Source: Helicoverpa zea
Taxonomy: Eukaryota > Arthropoda > Insecta > Lepidoptera > Noctuidae
Assembly: GCF_022581195.2 (NCBI RefSeq)
Contig: NC_061480.1
Coordinates: 3,744,892 to 3,808,891 of the forward strand
Reading direction: 5' to 3'
DNA: 64,000 nucleotides
Position 1 is the stretch's first letter. Each line of letters begins with the position of its first letter. A model generated the notes under the pieces. It was not told the DNA's origin and made no database searches. It saw nothing but the letters and a program-made list of their open reading frames with translations. The position numbers and the translations under genes are program-made. This document shows positions 22,331 to 33,730 of this stretch, piece after piece.

Positions 22331-23056
22331 TTAACTCCCGTTCCTGAATTGAGATGACTGAGGACCTACGGTATAAGGTAAGGTGGCGGTAATACCCATG
22401 CTAGCGGGTAAGTCAAAACTTGAGAAAAAGGCATCGTGGAACCCCGCTTTCGGGTCCTTCAGATCTAGGGGCACGTAGTACACAACTATGTGTCCCTGGG
22501 CTCGCTTCGAGGCAAGTAGGTCCACTGCTGATACAAGATGCCACTCCGGTGGAGGTTTGTGTCGGGAGAGATGGTCTGCCTGACTGTTGAATAGGGCTGG
22601 TATATGATTCACGACGTGATAGATTTGATACAGCTCAAGATAACTGAATACTCTGTACGTCAAGTTCGGTAGGCTCCTTGATCGGGTGCCACCTTGATTT
22701 CTTAGATATGACACCACAGTCCCATTTTTGCATTGAAAAATGGCTGTTGATCTCTTTAGCAACTTGCCGTGATTTTCCAGTTAATACTGCAAGCATCTCT
22801 TTCAGATCGCAGTGAAAGCCTTTTTCTCTCTCGTTCCATGAACCCATTACGGGAGTTCCGTTCAGTTGTGCCCCCATCCTACATCGGAGGCGTCCGTGGT
22901 TATAAGGTGACAGGGAAGTGGCGAATGAATATCCAAGGTTTGGTGGCAGCTGACCAGCCACCACTTTAGATCTGCTAAGGCATCTGCTGGTAGGTTCAAC
23001 ATTGCTATACTCCATTCACCGAGCCGTGAGCCCACAATGTAACCAAAGAATGACAC
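22331..23056 (-). pseudogene. DIRS RNase H and connecting region
   Basis: HLITTDASDVGWGH (about 22865-22906; the Asp of TTDAS is the RNase H metal ligand), then EKGFHCDLKEMLAVL, TVVSYLRNQGGTRS, HIPALFNSQADHLSR and PPPEWHLV follow the normal DIRS order. Several frameshifts split them. The domain degrades the RNA of RNA-DNA hybrids during reverse transcription. Confidence 0.82.
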
Positions 23057-23638
23057 TTTTTCAAAATGGTGGGTATAACCCGACCGATGACAAAAACGTC
23101 ACATTTTTATGTAAAATGTTCTTAGTATCGTGGTCTTCAATTAAGTAGGGTTCTATGTATGACAGTCAAGACTTCTAGGTTCATTTTACATGTAAACGAT
23201 TTACTACATATTTCATTAAAATTAAGAAAATAATTTACGGCCTTTATTATACATATTTGATTTCAAATAAGTTTGAAAAGATTGCATAAGTTCCACAGAC
23301 ATCGTTCTAAAATATCATTTCTAATGTTGTCAGTATATTACTTTCGTAGTTATTTTTATAAAATATGATCATTACTTCAATCGTGACTTATAAGAACCCT
23401 TTTTATGGTTTGTTCACCGTTTGGCTCACGGTTCCATGAATAGGGTAGGTATAGATTGCTGTTCAACACTGCATTGAGGAAAGTGAGGAGAGCCCGGTAA
23501 TGCAGTCTGCCGTATGGAACAATGAAAACTTGCGAAGTTTAAAAGTCCTATCAAGCTATGCAGGTCTTCTAAGTTTGTCGTGCTGTTTGTCACGTAGTGC
23601 GTTTTGTCATTATCTTGTTGATAATGCTTGCGATTTAT

Positions 23639-24326
23639 TCACTTGCCATCCAAAACGTGGTGCAAATGATCCCAAAGTAGGCAAATATATCTTGGTGAGC
23701 CACCAGAAAATCGAGATACACAATTATAAGTAACCCTTGAGTTTTCAAAGTTTGAGCCACCCAAATTGGTCACTGTGGCGAAGGTCTTGGGTGCCGTGCT
23801 TAAGCCAAATGGTAGGCACGTAATCTGAAGCAGTCTTCTTCTGTATACTAGTCGAAGAACATGTCTGTGACCTCCGGCTACCGGAAGGTAGAAGTAAGCC
23901 TGGGCGAGATCCACTTGCACAGCCATTCGTCTTTCTGAAGAAACTCTAGCACCCGAAAAACATTTATTAAACTGAAGGGTTCCGTAATTATGAACTTGTT
24001 GAGAACCTTGAGATTGAGTATTGGACGGTTCTTTCCGTCGCCTTTTGGGCACAAGAAACATATTGGAAAGAAAGCTGGCAGAATTTGCAGCTATCAATAG
24101 AACTTTTTGTTTTATCATTTGGGATATGACGACATCCATCTCTTTGGACTCTCTGGTCAAATCTGGCATTATCTATCAAAGGTGGCTCTTGGCCAATGGT
24201 ATGCGATACCCAGTTATTATTTTTGACAAGAAAGGCGGAGCTCCCATTTCTTTCCATTGGTCTTGATATAATGTTAGGCAACCCGCCTGGAAAGTCATAA
24301 CTTACGTGCCTTGTTGGACGCATCAA
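23639..24326 (-). pseudogene. DIRS reverse transcriptase remnant
   Basis: Minus-strand motifs: SNMFLVPKR, RRMAVQVDLAQAYFYLPV, HRHVLRLVYRRRLLQITCLP and FGLSTAPKTFATVTNL, strongly DIRS-like. The catalytic motif reads VYLDFLVAHQD (about 23700-23722) in a shifted frame, so the second Asp of the usual YLDD is absent, consistent with loss of three bases. A frameshift separates it from the preceding palm segment. Reverse transcription by this copy is excluded. Confidence 0.85.
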
Positions 24327-25230
24327 AGTCCGCCTGCGGTCCTGGACGCTTTCTGTTTCCTCTGTTGGACATGGTTCCTATTGTAATTTACTCGTGATAT
24401 CCCAAGGGAGCTTTTAGAGTTTTGCGTCACACGCCATTCAGCGTGAGTGTGATTACCATTTCCCTTCGAGGGAAGGTTATAATGGCGACTCTTCGAAAGT
24501 CGATCCAAAAAGCCACCCTGCGAGGGTAGATTGCAATGATGGTACGACCCGCAACATGCATGATTGGTACCCTGCGAGGGTCCGTGATAATGAGCCGACC
24601 CCTGCGGGGGGTGGCTAGTATACTTACTGGTCCCTGCTTTGTAATGATGCTGCGACTCGCAAAATGCAAGATTGGTACCCTGCGCGGGTCCGTGATAATG
24701 AAACGACCCCTGTGGGGGGTGGCTAGTATACTTACTGGTCCCCACTTTGTAATGATGCTGCGTCTCGCAACATGCAAGATTGGTACCCTGCGCGGGTCCG
24801 TGAAAATGAGCCAACCCCTGTGGGGGGTGGCTAACATACTTACTGGCAGTCCTAGGCGGAGCGTACCAAGTCTTTCAAGGCCGAAAAGCATCACACGCCG
24901 AGATAATGAGCCGACCCCTACGGGGGGTGGCTAACAGACTTACTGGCAGTCCGAGGGGAGCGTACCAAGTCTTTCAAGGCCGAAAAGCATCACACGCCGA
25001 GATAATGAGCCGACCCCTACGGGGGGTGGCTAACAGACTTACTGGCAGTCCGAGGGGAGCGTACCAAGTCTTTCAAGGCCGAAAACCATCACACGCCGTG
25101 ATAATGAGCCGACCCCCATGGGAGGTGGCTAACAGACTTACTGGTAGTCCGAGGGGAGCGTACCAAGTCTTTCAAGGCCGAAAAGCTTTCTTGACACCAT
25201 CAGCCCTCTTCAAGTGCGGTAGTGATCAGT
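24323..25230 (-). pseudogene. DIRS gag-like region with tandem repeats
   Basis: The reading frame from 24814 down to 24323 contains 36-residue repeats (HYHGPAQGTNLA...SQHHYK, GTSKYTSHPPQGS), rich in His, Gly and Gln, ending in a basic tail (NRNHVQQRKQKASRTA). The repeats correspond to 108-bp DNA units. Further 5' in sense the unit becomes 99 bp (33 codons) with a different second half. Both lengths are multiples of three, as expected when the array grew inside a translated gene. Probably the nucleic-acid-binding Gag of the element. Confidence 0.7.
24586..25198. repeat. Tandem arrays of 108-bp and 99-bp units
   Basis: Unit starts (GATAATGAGCCGACCCC or close variants) at 24586, 24694 and 24802 (108-bp steps), then 24902, 25001 and 25100 (99-bp steps). 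Both unit types share the GAGCCGACCCC...GGGGGGTGGCTA block and differ in the remainder. Neighbouring 99-bp units are almost identical, so expansion is recent. Confidence 0.92.
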
Positions 25231-25670
25231 CCGAACTAAGGAGATGCTGGTTGGACCGCACCTCACACCATTCTTTTTTGTCAAACCGTTGAACGCCTTG
25301 CAGGATTGAACTAGGGCCACAGGTGCCTTAGGAACTTCGGGCTTGCTTTCTTTTCCATAGTCACGTGCACGGGCTGTGGTAGCTTTATTATTTACCGCAT
25401 CTGTATTTGCTTTATAAGTCACTCATTCTGAAAACAAATTACTGAAAAAAAAAAAGTACACGGAAGAAACTCGTGACAAAAAAGGGGTAGATGTACAAAA
25501 TATTAACACTTGATTTCGCAAAATCGAATATCGAACGGTAAAACCGTTAACAAATTGTATAAAATATTATAAACTCACCTGTGTTCTGCGAGAGCACTGA
25601 GTTTATTTTTCAACGAAATACTACAGCGGTTGGTTAGACAACCTTCTCGGGCGGAAAACAAGACGCCAAT

Positions 25671-25846
25671 GACGAACTGTGGCCGCCGAGAACACTCGTC
25701 GCCTCCTGCCTGGTGGGGAGTGAAACTGGTCGGTGTGCGAGAGAGATGCAAGATATGGGGTAGAAAAGGACGGAGATAAAAGCGGAAAACACGTAGGTGC
25801 CTATCTCAAACTAGTAAGCTTCAAATAACGGTCAAGAATTTAATAG
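25671..25846 (-). repeat. DIRS right inverted terminal repeat
   Basis: Reverse complement of the left repeat over about 160 bases, ending in CAAGAATTTAATAG. In sense orientation it is the 5' end and should hold the promoter. Confidence 0.88.
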
Positions 25847-27057
25847 AATCTTATATTTATTTATTTTTATATAAAGAAAAAAAAACTGTATTACTGTAGT
25901 ACCAGGTACCAGGCTTTCAGACCTTGCTAGAAGGTTGAATCTAATCACAATATTACTGGAGCAACACGGTGACGGTATTAGAAAGTATCGATTTGCGAAT
26001 TCGTTTTGTTGGTGAAAAAATAGACTTTCCTCGAGAGGAAATAAACATAGATCAGTTCGCTGCTGTTTCTTTGTACTTTTTTATGGACAAGATATGTGAC
26101 AGAATTGAATGTCGAACTGTGACTAACCTGTCGTCTTCTTAGAAACAAAAAAATTCCTTGTAACAAATCGTCTCTTTAAATTTTTCCTTCTTTGGCTTAT
26201 ATCATTGATATACCCTATTTAACGATTTTGTTAGGTTTGAAAGTGGATGGCGAAAAAATGGGAGGGGTCTTTAAATAAGAATAGAAAGAAAAGGAAGAAA
26301 ATATATGTGAATGAAAGAGACATATTAAAATAATACAATATCTTTCAAGTAATAAAACTACCAGAGCAACAGTATCTTTTTGCTATGCATCACAAACGTT
26401 TGTACTAGGCGAGCATAAACATACGAACGTAGGTATACTTTCCTAGCGCCTTCCGTTATCGATAGAAAGTCAAGTCTATTGTGTCGCTCTATTTTTAATT
26501 ATCGTTGGCCGAGTCTATTAGAATCGGAATTAAGTTCCTTGTTATAGTCGACACAAGGTTTAATTGAACTATGAGCTATTCTTTGAATTTCAATTATTGA
26601 AGAGAGATTGGTCAAGAAATGGACCACTATTTTTAGATTAGTTTACTTTTACTGTTGCACTCTTACAAATCCCTCATTGGACTAAACATTAGGCTGCTCA
26701 ACAGTCAGTTTTGTATCTGCAAGACCTACTAAATAAGGTAGTTCGTGCATACTTGCTTAAAATCCATGATATCTAACATTTCCCATCTTCCTTCGTCTCA
26801 AACACGTCCTTCCAGCTCTTTTTCATGTTTCATTACTATCTCAACGCAATTTCCTCAACACTCATGCTACCCTGGTACATTCGACACAACACGTGTTCGA
26901 GCACAAAGCGCTCGGTAATTACCCAATCGAGTACTAACCGATTGTAATCGATTCTCGGAATCACTCGTCAGTCTTACTTAGCATACACTGTCTATGTGAT
27001 TGGTTGAATATCTTGTATAGTTGAAGAAAAGTTTGTGTACAATAAGAGCACGATAAC
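25847..27057. other. No gene seen
   Basis: A doubled TACCAGG-TACCAGG at 25900-25913 lies just outside the DIRS end, the motif site at 26403 follows, and a minus-strand TACCAGG is at 26871. No coding sequence. Confidence 0.4.
26403..26417 (+). other. TACYAGG-N4-CATA motif site
   Basis: TACTAGG-CGAG-CATA followed by AACA. Confidence 0.6.
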
Positions 27058-27262
27058 TGTAGGTCCCGACTGCCATTTAAACATCTTTGGCAGTCGCCAC
27101 GGGGTAACGGACAACCAGTCTTACCAAGGGGTATCTATCGGGTTGCCCGAGTAACTGGGAGGTCAGGCAGTCGCTCCTTGTAACTTGTAACACTCAGCTG
27201 CATCCGGTGAGACTGGAAGCCGACCCCAACATAGTTGGGAAAAGTCTACGCAGATGATGAAT
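27058..27262 (+). repeat. 5'-truncated common SINE
   Basis: Runs from CTGTAGGTCCCGACTGCCATT to GACCCCAACATAGTTGGGAAAAG and a GATGATGAA end. The tRNA-derived head is absent. Confidence 0.85.
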
Positions 27263-27861
27263 CAAGAAAAGTTTGTATGTCTGCGCCTGTTTATATGTGT
27301 ATGCACCTACTAAAAAAAAAAACATTGCTTTGGTTATATTATGTGCATAAAAAACTCAGACATCGCCGCCCGCGAGCAGAAGTGAGTGCTTTATAATCGT
27401 GTCGTCGCCTCGGGCTGTTGGGTTCAAGGTAAATATTGCGACTAAAAAACCTGTAGATTTTTATACTACGATAGCATTCATATTGCTGTGTAATTTTTAC
27501 GTAGATACAGGCGTATAGTGGCAAAAATAATTTACAATACATGTAGTTATTTCTCTGTCAAAATCTGATCAGTAATTAAGTAGATGTTCTGATAGATTCA
27601 ACGTTAAACACTAGTCGTCATACCTAGTAGGTAGTTAAAAACCGTGGGCATGCGTTTCGGTGACTAAAAGGCTAGTATTCAGCTGAAATTGGGTACACAG
27701 GATTGATGAAATAATGAAAATAAATACGGCAACCAAATTATCGTAAAAATTCCCCGATGCCAGTTGGCCCAAGATTAAAATAAATATTTTAATTTCAAAC
27801 TCCGTACAATCCAGTTTATTTACATAAAGCTCAGCTCATGTCAATGAAATATCATAATTTG

Positions 27862-27945
27862 TGTAGCCTTGTGGCGCAGTGGTTAGTAACTCGATACCGT
27901 AGTCCCGAGGTCGAAGTCCGGTCCAAACAAATGTTATTTACAATC
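27862..27945 (+). repeat. tRNA-derived SINE-like head
   Basis: A-box TGGCGCAGTGG (27872-27882) and degenerate B-box GGTCGAAGTCC (27909-27919). The acceptor stem does not pair, so this is not a tRNA gene. Family unknown. Confidence 0.55.
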
Positions 27946-28324
27946 ACATTATTAATAACTTGTAATAAATCAAATTGGATTTAGATCATGTAACTTACGA
28001 TTATTTTGGCGAGCACATTCGTCAAATTGAAGGAGGCAGTACCAGGGCTTCAGATCTAAGAAGTGGTGTTCAATCAACTAGACATGTCTAATAGTAGTTC
28101 CTGATTGATCTACTTAAATAATTTTATTTTAAACTACTGGCCGAGATTCAATTAAAATAATTTTAATATCAGCTTATAATAAAACACTAAAAGTAAGACT
28201 TCAAACATTAATTGAAGTGTAGGTCAATAAATCAACTTGACAGCTTTGCAAAAAGCAAGCACGCGTCATGCAGAACAAAAAGGAGGCATTAATTAAATGA
28301 CCAACCCCTGTGAACCCCTGTTCA

Positions 28325-28435
28325 TGGAGGAACATTGTACGTCAGTGGGGCGCGCGCCCCTCACCTACGCGCGGTTGCCGCTCCGAAGCGCGCACGCAGC
28401 GGCAACAGCGCAGGTGTCGTGTTCCCGACACTGGG
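28325..28435. other. Isolated GC-rich block
   Basis: Contains the palindrome GGGGCGCGCGCCCC (about 28349-28362) and TACGCGCGGTTGCCGC. The + frame through it (ATG at 28297) has no recognisable product and only a weak GTGTCG donor. Possibly regulatory. Confidence 0.35.
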
Positions 28436-29359
28436 TAGATCCTGCATTGTTTGCGGCCCTGGTACCAATTCATGTTATTTATGTTAATTTAAAGACATCA
28501 TTGTGCTCATTTGAAACGGTTAGGGATTTTTAACTGACCACCGCTTTTGGAAGATCGATTGACCATATAAATTCGGAAGTTGAAATAACAATGAAATTGG
28601 GGCTTAAGCCATTGCGAAATGACAGTCATATATTTACTCTGACTTGGTCCAATTAACTTACCAAACCAGACATCTCAGATAGATTCGATTTGCAAGAAGA
28701 AGATTATGATTTACTTCATCAAACAAATTCTTTAATGATAACTTGAACTCTTAACGTCGGATATGTTATGACACCGTCGGATTCCGACGTGTCAGTCGTT
28801 TATTTATTTGTGGCAAGTCGTCGCTGATCGCGGGTGGTGACGTCACGGCAATTGTAAACATGCATTCAGTGCTGGAATGTGCTCTCTTAATGTCTGTGTG
28901 AGCGGATTCAATGGAAACACATCATTTGTACGGATAAAATCTTTAATAGAAGGTAGACAATTGCATTAGTCGGTAAAATATCATCATTATATCTAAGTTT
29001 TTCAAAAATAGAGAGAATATTATGATTTTATAATTTTGGATCACAAATAATGTTCCACGACCGAATAGCTCAGGACATTTTGTTACTAATTTCACATTCC
29101 ATGTAAATTTCCGTAGCAAAATCCAGTCTGTACCTTCCGTAACGCCGCCTCTTAACGCGACAAATTTTCCTCTCAAAACACAGAACAATAATTAAGTGTT
29201 GTCACAAAAAGCGTGACCTACAAAAAACCTTCCCCAATTACTCCGAAAACTCTTTTGTTGTCGAAATTAATTAGCCCAGAATGAGGACTCCCAATCCCGC
29301 AGACAATAAGAAAAAGTAACAACTCGACAAAACAAATGCTTTGCCAAAACAACCCTTTC

Positions 29360-29435
29360 AAACTTTTACAATGTATAAAACGAGAATAAAGTGTCCCAAG
29401 AATCGTTCCCTGGGGGACGCCCAACAGGTATCGGC
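29360..29435 (-). pseudogene. Non-LTR reverse transcriptase motif fragment
   Basis: The minus frame reads LLGVPQGTILGTLYSRFI, matching the conserved GVPQGS/T-ILGPLLF block (palm, motif B region) of jockey/CR1/R1-like reverse transcriptases. The flanking frame shows nothing else of a LINE, so only a short remnant remains. Confidence 0.45.
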
Positions 29436-30244
29436 GTCCCTTTCATTCTTGACGCGGAATTCCTGTTTGTTGTGCCTGTGTGAGTGAGATACACACAATG
29501 GAATAGTTGAGGGAGGTGTGTGTGCGTGAACAGATGTGTATGACGTGAGGAGCGGTGGCGCTATGTATCGAAGGCGTGCGTCGGAACACCAACGTGAGAT
29601 GTTCTGTGATTGTGTCGGTGCGTGGCGGCAGGTCGGATGCGATAGGGACACCATATCTATGAATACACTTGCAAAGAAAAGGAAACGTCGTGTTATTTGA
29701 AATGTTTATCAGCATAAACATTTATTATTTAAAGAACATTCATGTTGTTTCTAAGTAAATAAAACGCTTCTGATATGAGGTAAAAAATTGGTGTTTATTG
29801 GATGCAAATAAAGCCAAGTGTAAGGGGCTGGGGGCATATTGAAGGGCACTAGGTTGATCGCCTTTGTTTTGTCTATTAAGAATTGAGGCACATAATGAAT
29901 GTACTAAGTGCTAATGGGTGTTGTGTACTAAGTAATGTTAGGCATGATAAATGTGAAAATTACCTAGACTTAGGTATAGCTAGGATTTTAATTAAACGAT
30001 ATTCTTCAATAATTACTTTTCTTTAAAACAACTAAGTATTTAACTTCTCGAAGTAAAAATGTAATCAAAGTTATACCAGGGCTACAGAAGTCGGGAAGAG
30101 GTAACCGAGCCGGCGCTAACTTTAATGGAAATTATGATAACCTGGATATAAACTTGTTTGCAAGTATTCTGCCCAGAGGCTAGGGAAATAAATCTTCATT
30201 CTTTGATGCGGAAACTGAAATTAAAGAAGTATAGATTCCAGTAG

Positions 30245-30400
30245 GAACTCGTTGGTAGATCGTTAAGGTTAAGCAACGGTGGTCAGGTTGAGGAGATAGG
30301 CAGTCGCTCCATGTGGCATACGTACTCAGCTGCATCTAATTAGACTGGAAGCTGACTTCAACATAGTTGGGAAACGGCTAGGCTAATGACTGATGATGAT
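30245..30400 (+). repeat. Diverged 5'-truncated common SINE
   Basis: GGTCAGGTTGAGGAGATAGG, then ACTCAGCTGCATC, TTCAACATAGTTGGGAAA and GACTGATGATGAT. More diverged than the 63-kb copies. Confidence 0.75.
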
Positions 30401-30779
30401 TACTCTTATCCGTCACTACATATCGAACACTAACTATACAAAAATGCGTTGTACACTAACAATCTTTAAGAAACCCAGCCATCAATAGTATATTGTTTAC
30501 ATTGATGGCTAGCTACGTAAACACACGCCACGATTATTTGTACAGCGCGTAATGTAAACCGCGCGGGCGTTTTTATTAATATGAACTCCTTAATGAACTT
30601 GATCTGGATATAATTTGTTCAATAATGATTGTTTTTGTTCTAGGAAGAGAACACGTGGCTTTTATCATTCTGTTCATTAGTATGCAATTGCGATTTAATG
30701 CTGACTTTTACGGTTTTCCCATTCTACCAGAAGGTGTAATGATATTCACGTTGTTTATGTTTATAATGAATTGACTATC

Positions 30780-30925
30780 TGTTTTCCCGTGGTTCAGTCG
30801 CGCCCCGGTTGAACTTCTTCCCATAGGCGTTTTGGGGGCTGTCTTTTGTTTGTGACGTTCGAAAAGTGCTGATTTATCAGCCTAATTTGAATAAACGTTT
30901 TTGAGTTTGAGTTTGAGCATACCCG
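30780..30925 (+). repeat. Retroposon 3' tail
   Basis: GTGACGTTCGAAAAGTGCTG then CCTAATTTGAATAAACG and a (GAGTTT)n tail, a lepidopteran non-LTR/SINE terminus. A related fragment (GACGTTCGAAAAGTGCTG) lies at about 52163. Confidence 0.65.
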
Positions 30926-31339
30926 GATAAATAATTTAGTTGCCTCTGCCTTGGTCCTTTACATACATATATATTCGTTACTTACAAATAATTCTACTAC
31001 TAGCCTATTTAACATTGACATCGTCTACTAGTAAGCGCCTGAAAATATCTAACGAAATAAAATATTAATTTTTTTTTTTAATTATAGCAAATAATTAGTA
31101 CTAAGGCGACATAAATACAAACTAGAGAGCCTATTAAACATAAAATAATGCCTACAAATAATGTATGTGATGCTTAGTAAGCGGAGTGCAGACCGACGTG
31201 TAACACGAGACAAACCGCGACGGACGACAGATCCTCTTTATGCGCAGTAAATACAGACCGCTCGTCACACCGAACTGTAGCATCGGTTGAGACAGAATTG
31301 CCACATAATATGTAAATCTGCACAAGACTGGGATGGTAG

Positions 31340-31400
31340 GCGTTCTTTGGGGAAGGCCTACGTTCAGTAGTGGATGGCACTTGGTTGATATTATGATGCA
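31340..31400 (+). repeat. SINE tail fragment, other family
   Basis: GGGGAAGGCCTACGTTCAGT, AGTGGATGGCA and TTGATATTATGATG resemble the moth retroposon tail AGGCCT-CAGCAGTGGAC-GATGATG. Confidence 0.55.
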
Positions 31401-31566
31401 AGTCTGTGAAACGTCTAGCTAGATCGAAAGCACGGCTCGTAGGTAAATGACAATCCATATTAGGTGTGGGGGGGTAACTGTTTTGGATTGAGCTCACACA
31501 ATCTACCGAGGCTGCGGGATTGCGAAAGAGTTACCGCGGCTCTGGTAGGTACATACGACGGAACAT

Positions 31567-31660
31567 GATGGATTTTCAGTCAGTAAAAGTCTGACGCTCC
31601 TTCACCGCTGCTAACCCACAGCGGGAGGGGTCATTTGCTGATTTTTGTCATCAATAAAAA
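31567..31660 (+). repeat. SINE fragment, other family
   Basis: GTAAAAGTCTGACGCTCCTT then CACCGCTGCTAACCCACAGC and GGTCATTTGCTGATTTTTGT, a recurrent lepidopteran short repeat as I remember it. Confidence 0.55.
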
Positions 31661-32019
31661 AAAGCTCACACAATCAAGCTATGATCTTGATGAGCTCTGA
31701 AATTTATTTGACCTGATTATGAGAATGGCATAACCAAATAATTCGTAAATTCGTAAGCAACACATTAATTTCAAATTACATGATTAATCTAATCATGCAA
31801 ACATTAGCTTGGTTCGGTGTGACAAGCGGCGTGTCTCACATATAAATAGGTCAGGGCTGCACGTGGTGGCCGACACTTCAGCTGACCATTTGCATTCATG
31901 CGCTCCTAGTGATCCTACTGACAGTACCGGGAAAACATCAATCGTTTGAGAAACCACCATCATCTATCTGGCTAGCCTTTTCACTCAGCTTTTTTCTCAG
32001 CCTTAGCACTGTTTAACAT

Positions 32020-32115
32020 GAAGGGACTACCTTCCTGACCTCCTCAACTATTCGATTTACTGAATTCTGAAATGTCAAAGACTGACTGTCAAAGATGTAC
32101 AAATGACAGCCAGGC
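32020..32115 (-). repeat. Old common SINE fragment
   Basis: CTGACCTCCTCAAC, then a decayed middle and GTCAAAGATGTACAAATGAC: reverse complement of the SINE core. Confidence 0.55.
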
Positions 32116-32425
32116 ACCTACAATTTTACGTGATCTATGATTTTTATTGTCTTATAGGACTTGGTTATGATTTGGTCTCAACCTATTTACTGGGTAGTGC
32201 AAACGGCCCCGGCTGGCGGGCGTCACGGCGCGATATCCGGCGGATATCTGCCGGATCAGTTGGAACGCGCCCAGACTGTCTCGATGTTTACGATCCGTCT
32301 CTTGCCAATCTCGACGCCACACAAATTAATAATTTTCTATAAAAATCGTAATGTAGAGTTGAATTCAATCCGTAATGACTCGGTAAATATTACAGTAGGG
32401 AAAAGCCTAGGCTAATGATTCAAAC

Positions 32426-32580
32426 TACCAGGAGCAGATTCAATTCAAGTACTAGGACTTTATAACTCAGAGGAGGTCAGATCGTTATACGTTTCTCCCT
32501 GGTAGATTTTACGTCAGTTACCAGGAAACAACAATGGGTATTTGCCAAGTAACTTTAAGTATATGTACCAGGAGATCATA
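32426..32580. other. Cluster of five TACYAGG sites
   Basis: TACCAGG at 32426, TACTAGG at 32450, a minus-strand TACCAGG at 32498, TACCAGG at 32519 and the full motif TACCAGG-AGAT-CATA at 32566-32580, all within 155 bases. This is the densest cluster in the window. Function unknown; homotypic clustering is typical of protein-binding sites. Confidence 0.55.
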
Positions 32581-32876
32581 AGCCGGCAGTGGTACTGAAA
32601 GTCGCGAGTGCGGGTCGATCGCTCGCTATGAATTATTGAAGAGTTCACGGTAGTGACGAACGTGAAGGTCGCATGCAGTAGCTTATTCTTGAACAATTTC
32701 AATACATTTTTGATGTTTTGTTTATTTTTATAATAGTCGTCTAAATTACATAAGAAGATTATACTGAATTTATCGTCATAGGTGAAGGAAAATATCTCGA
32801 GGAAACTTTGACTATAAAGTCTAAAATCACCAACTCGCATCTCTCGCACGTGGTGACTACCGCTCAATCCTTCTCT

Positions 32877-32935
32877 GTGTGAGAAGTCGCCTGCGCCCAG
32901 CAGTGGGACAATAAAATGCCTGATGATGATGTTAT
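32877..32935 (+). repeat. SINE tail fragment, other family
   Basis: CGCCCAGCAGTGGGACAATA followed by GCCTGATGATGATG, a typical moth retroposon 3' end. Confidence 0.6.
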
Positions 32936-33601
32936 ACATATATTGGAGTCCGTATACTGAAATTGAAATCGCATTAAACAGAACGATACATGGTACAAGT
33001 GCAGAGAATGCATTGGTATAGAAACTCAACTAATAACTTGCGTACAAGCGTTTGAATGCCAGACTGTATCGAGGTTCGACAACTAGGGAACCAGTGCCGT
33101 TAGGATGTTATAAACCGAGTATAGACGCATTGGCTAGCATTGATTTACTAAAATTTTGCTGAAAGCGTTGTTTGTGACTTTGGAAGTCGTCTAGTGGAAG
33201 TCGAAGGACGGGGGGAGTCTATTAACTTATGTTTAACGTATGTAGCTAGCTTTTGTAATCTTCAAAGATGTGTGAAATTCTTACTGAGTGCTATTTTAGA
33301 ATACCATTTAATGGGTCATTTTGCATGGATCATAATGGTGACTATTCAGACGCATCTCGCAGTTAATCAGGCAGAAAAACGTCTAGACGGAACATAAATC
33401 TATTTACCGTTAAAATAAATAAACCTTGTATTTATTTATGATCTTGCTTATTAATAAGAACAAATCATGACCCTAATTTAATGTTCGATCGCGCTCCAGT
33501 GGTACCAGGATAACAGGACCACCCAGGAAGTAATGCTTATTTGTTTTGTTTTTCCTTTTACGACCCTCCGAAGTGATCGTAAGCCGGGAAATGGTATGTA
33601 A

Positions 33602-33730
33602 GGGCCAGGCCACAACAGTGCGTTGCGGCGTCGCATCGCAAAAACAACATTGCACAGCTATGCGATTAATATGATATGCGTCGTTGATTTTTGCGATGCG
33701 ACGCCGCAACGCACTGTTGTGGCCTGGCCC
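33602..33730. mobile_element. Palindromic Harbinger-like mini-element, 129 bp
   Basis: The inverted arms are identical over about 43 bases, starting GGGCCAGGCCACAACAGTGC, with about 35 bases between them. The flanks are TAA on both sides (33599-33601 and 33731-33733), fitting the 3-bp TWA duplication of PIF/Harbinger. Near-perfect arms suggest youth. Confidence 0.8.

Larger units (their letters stand above)
20537..25846 (-). mobile_element. DIRS-type retrotransposon, decayed, 5.3 kb
   Basis: Inverted ends, an internal complementary region, and in minus-strand order a repeat-rich gag-like part, reverse transcriptase, RNase H and a tyrosine recombinase identify a DIRS element. These integrate with a tyrosine recombinase instead of an integrase and make no target duplication; none is seen here. 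All frames are broken by frameshifts and stops, so this copy is dead. A poly-C run of 13 lies at about 22171. A likely 5' leader intron in sense orientation runs from a GTGAGT donor (about 25580) to a pyrimidine-rich acceptor (about 25437). Confidence 0.9.

Noticed and set aside
24586..25198. CRISPR-like array
   Set aside because: The repeats are contiguous, long and codon-sized without unique spacers, and the genome is eukaryotic.
24427..25292. Repeat-containing proteins on both strands (e.g. MLATPHRG repeats)
   Set aside because: These are alternate-frame readings of the 108/99-bp tandem DNA repeats; only the His/Gly/Gln-rich minus frame fits the DIRS gag position.
27622..27628. CCTAGTA and similar words at 27622 and 44643 as motif sites
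   Set aside because: They lack the CATA/CAGA half at the fixed spacing and are expected by chance.
28297..28533. 78-residue coding gene in a GC-rich patch
   Set aside because: No recognisable domain, no convincing splice site and a biased composition.
32514..33029. 171-residue minus-strand open frame
   Set aside because: No domain seen; it overlaps a SINE tail and part of the TACYAGG cluster, so it is probably a chance frame in AT-rich DNA.
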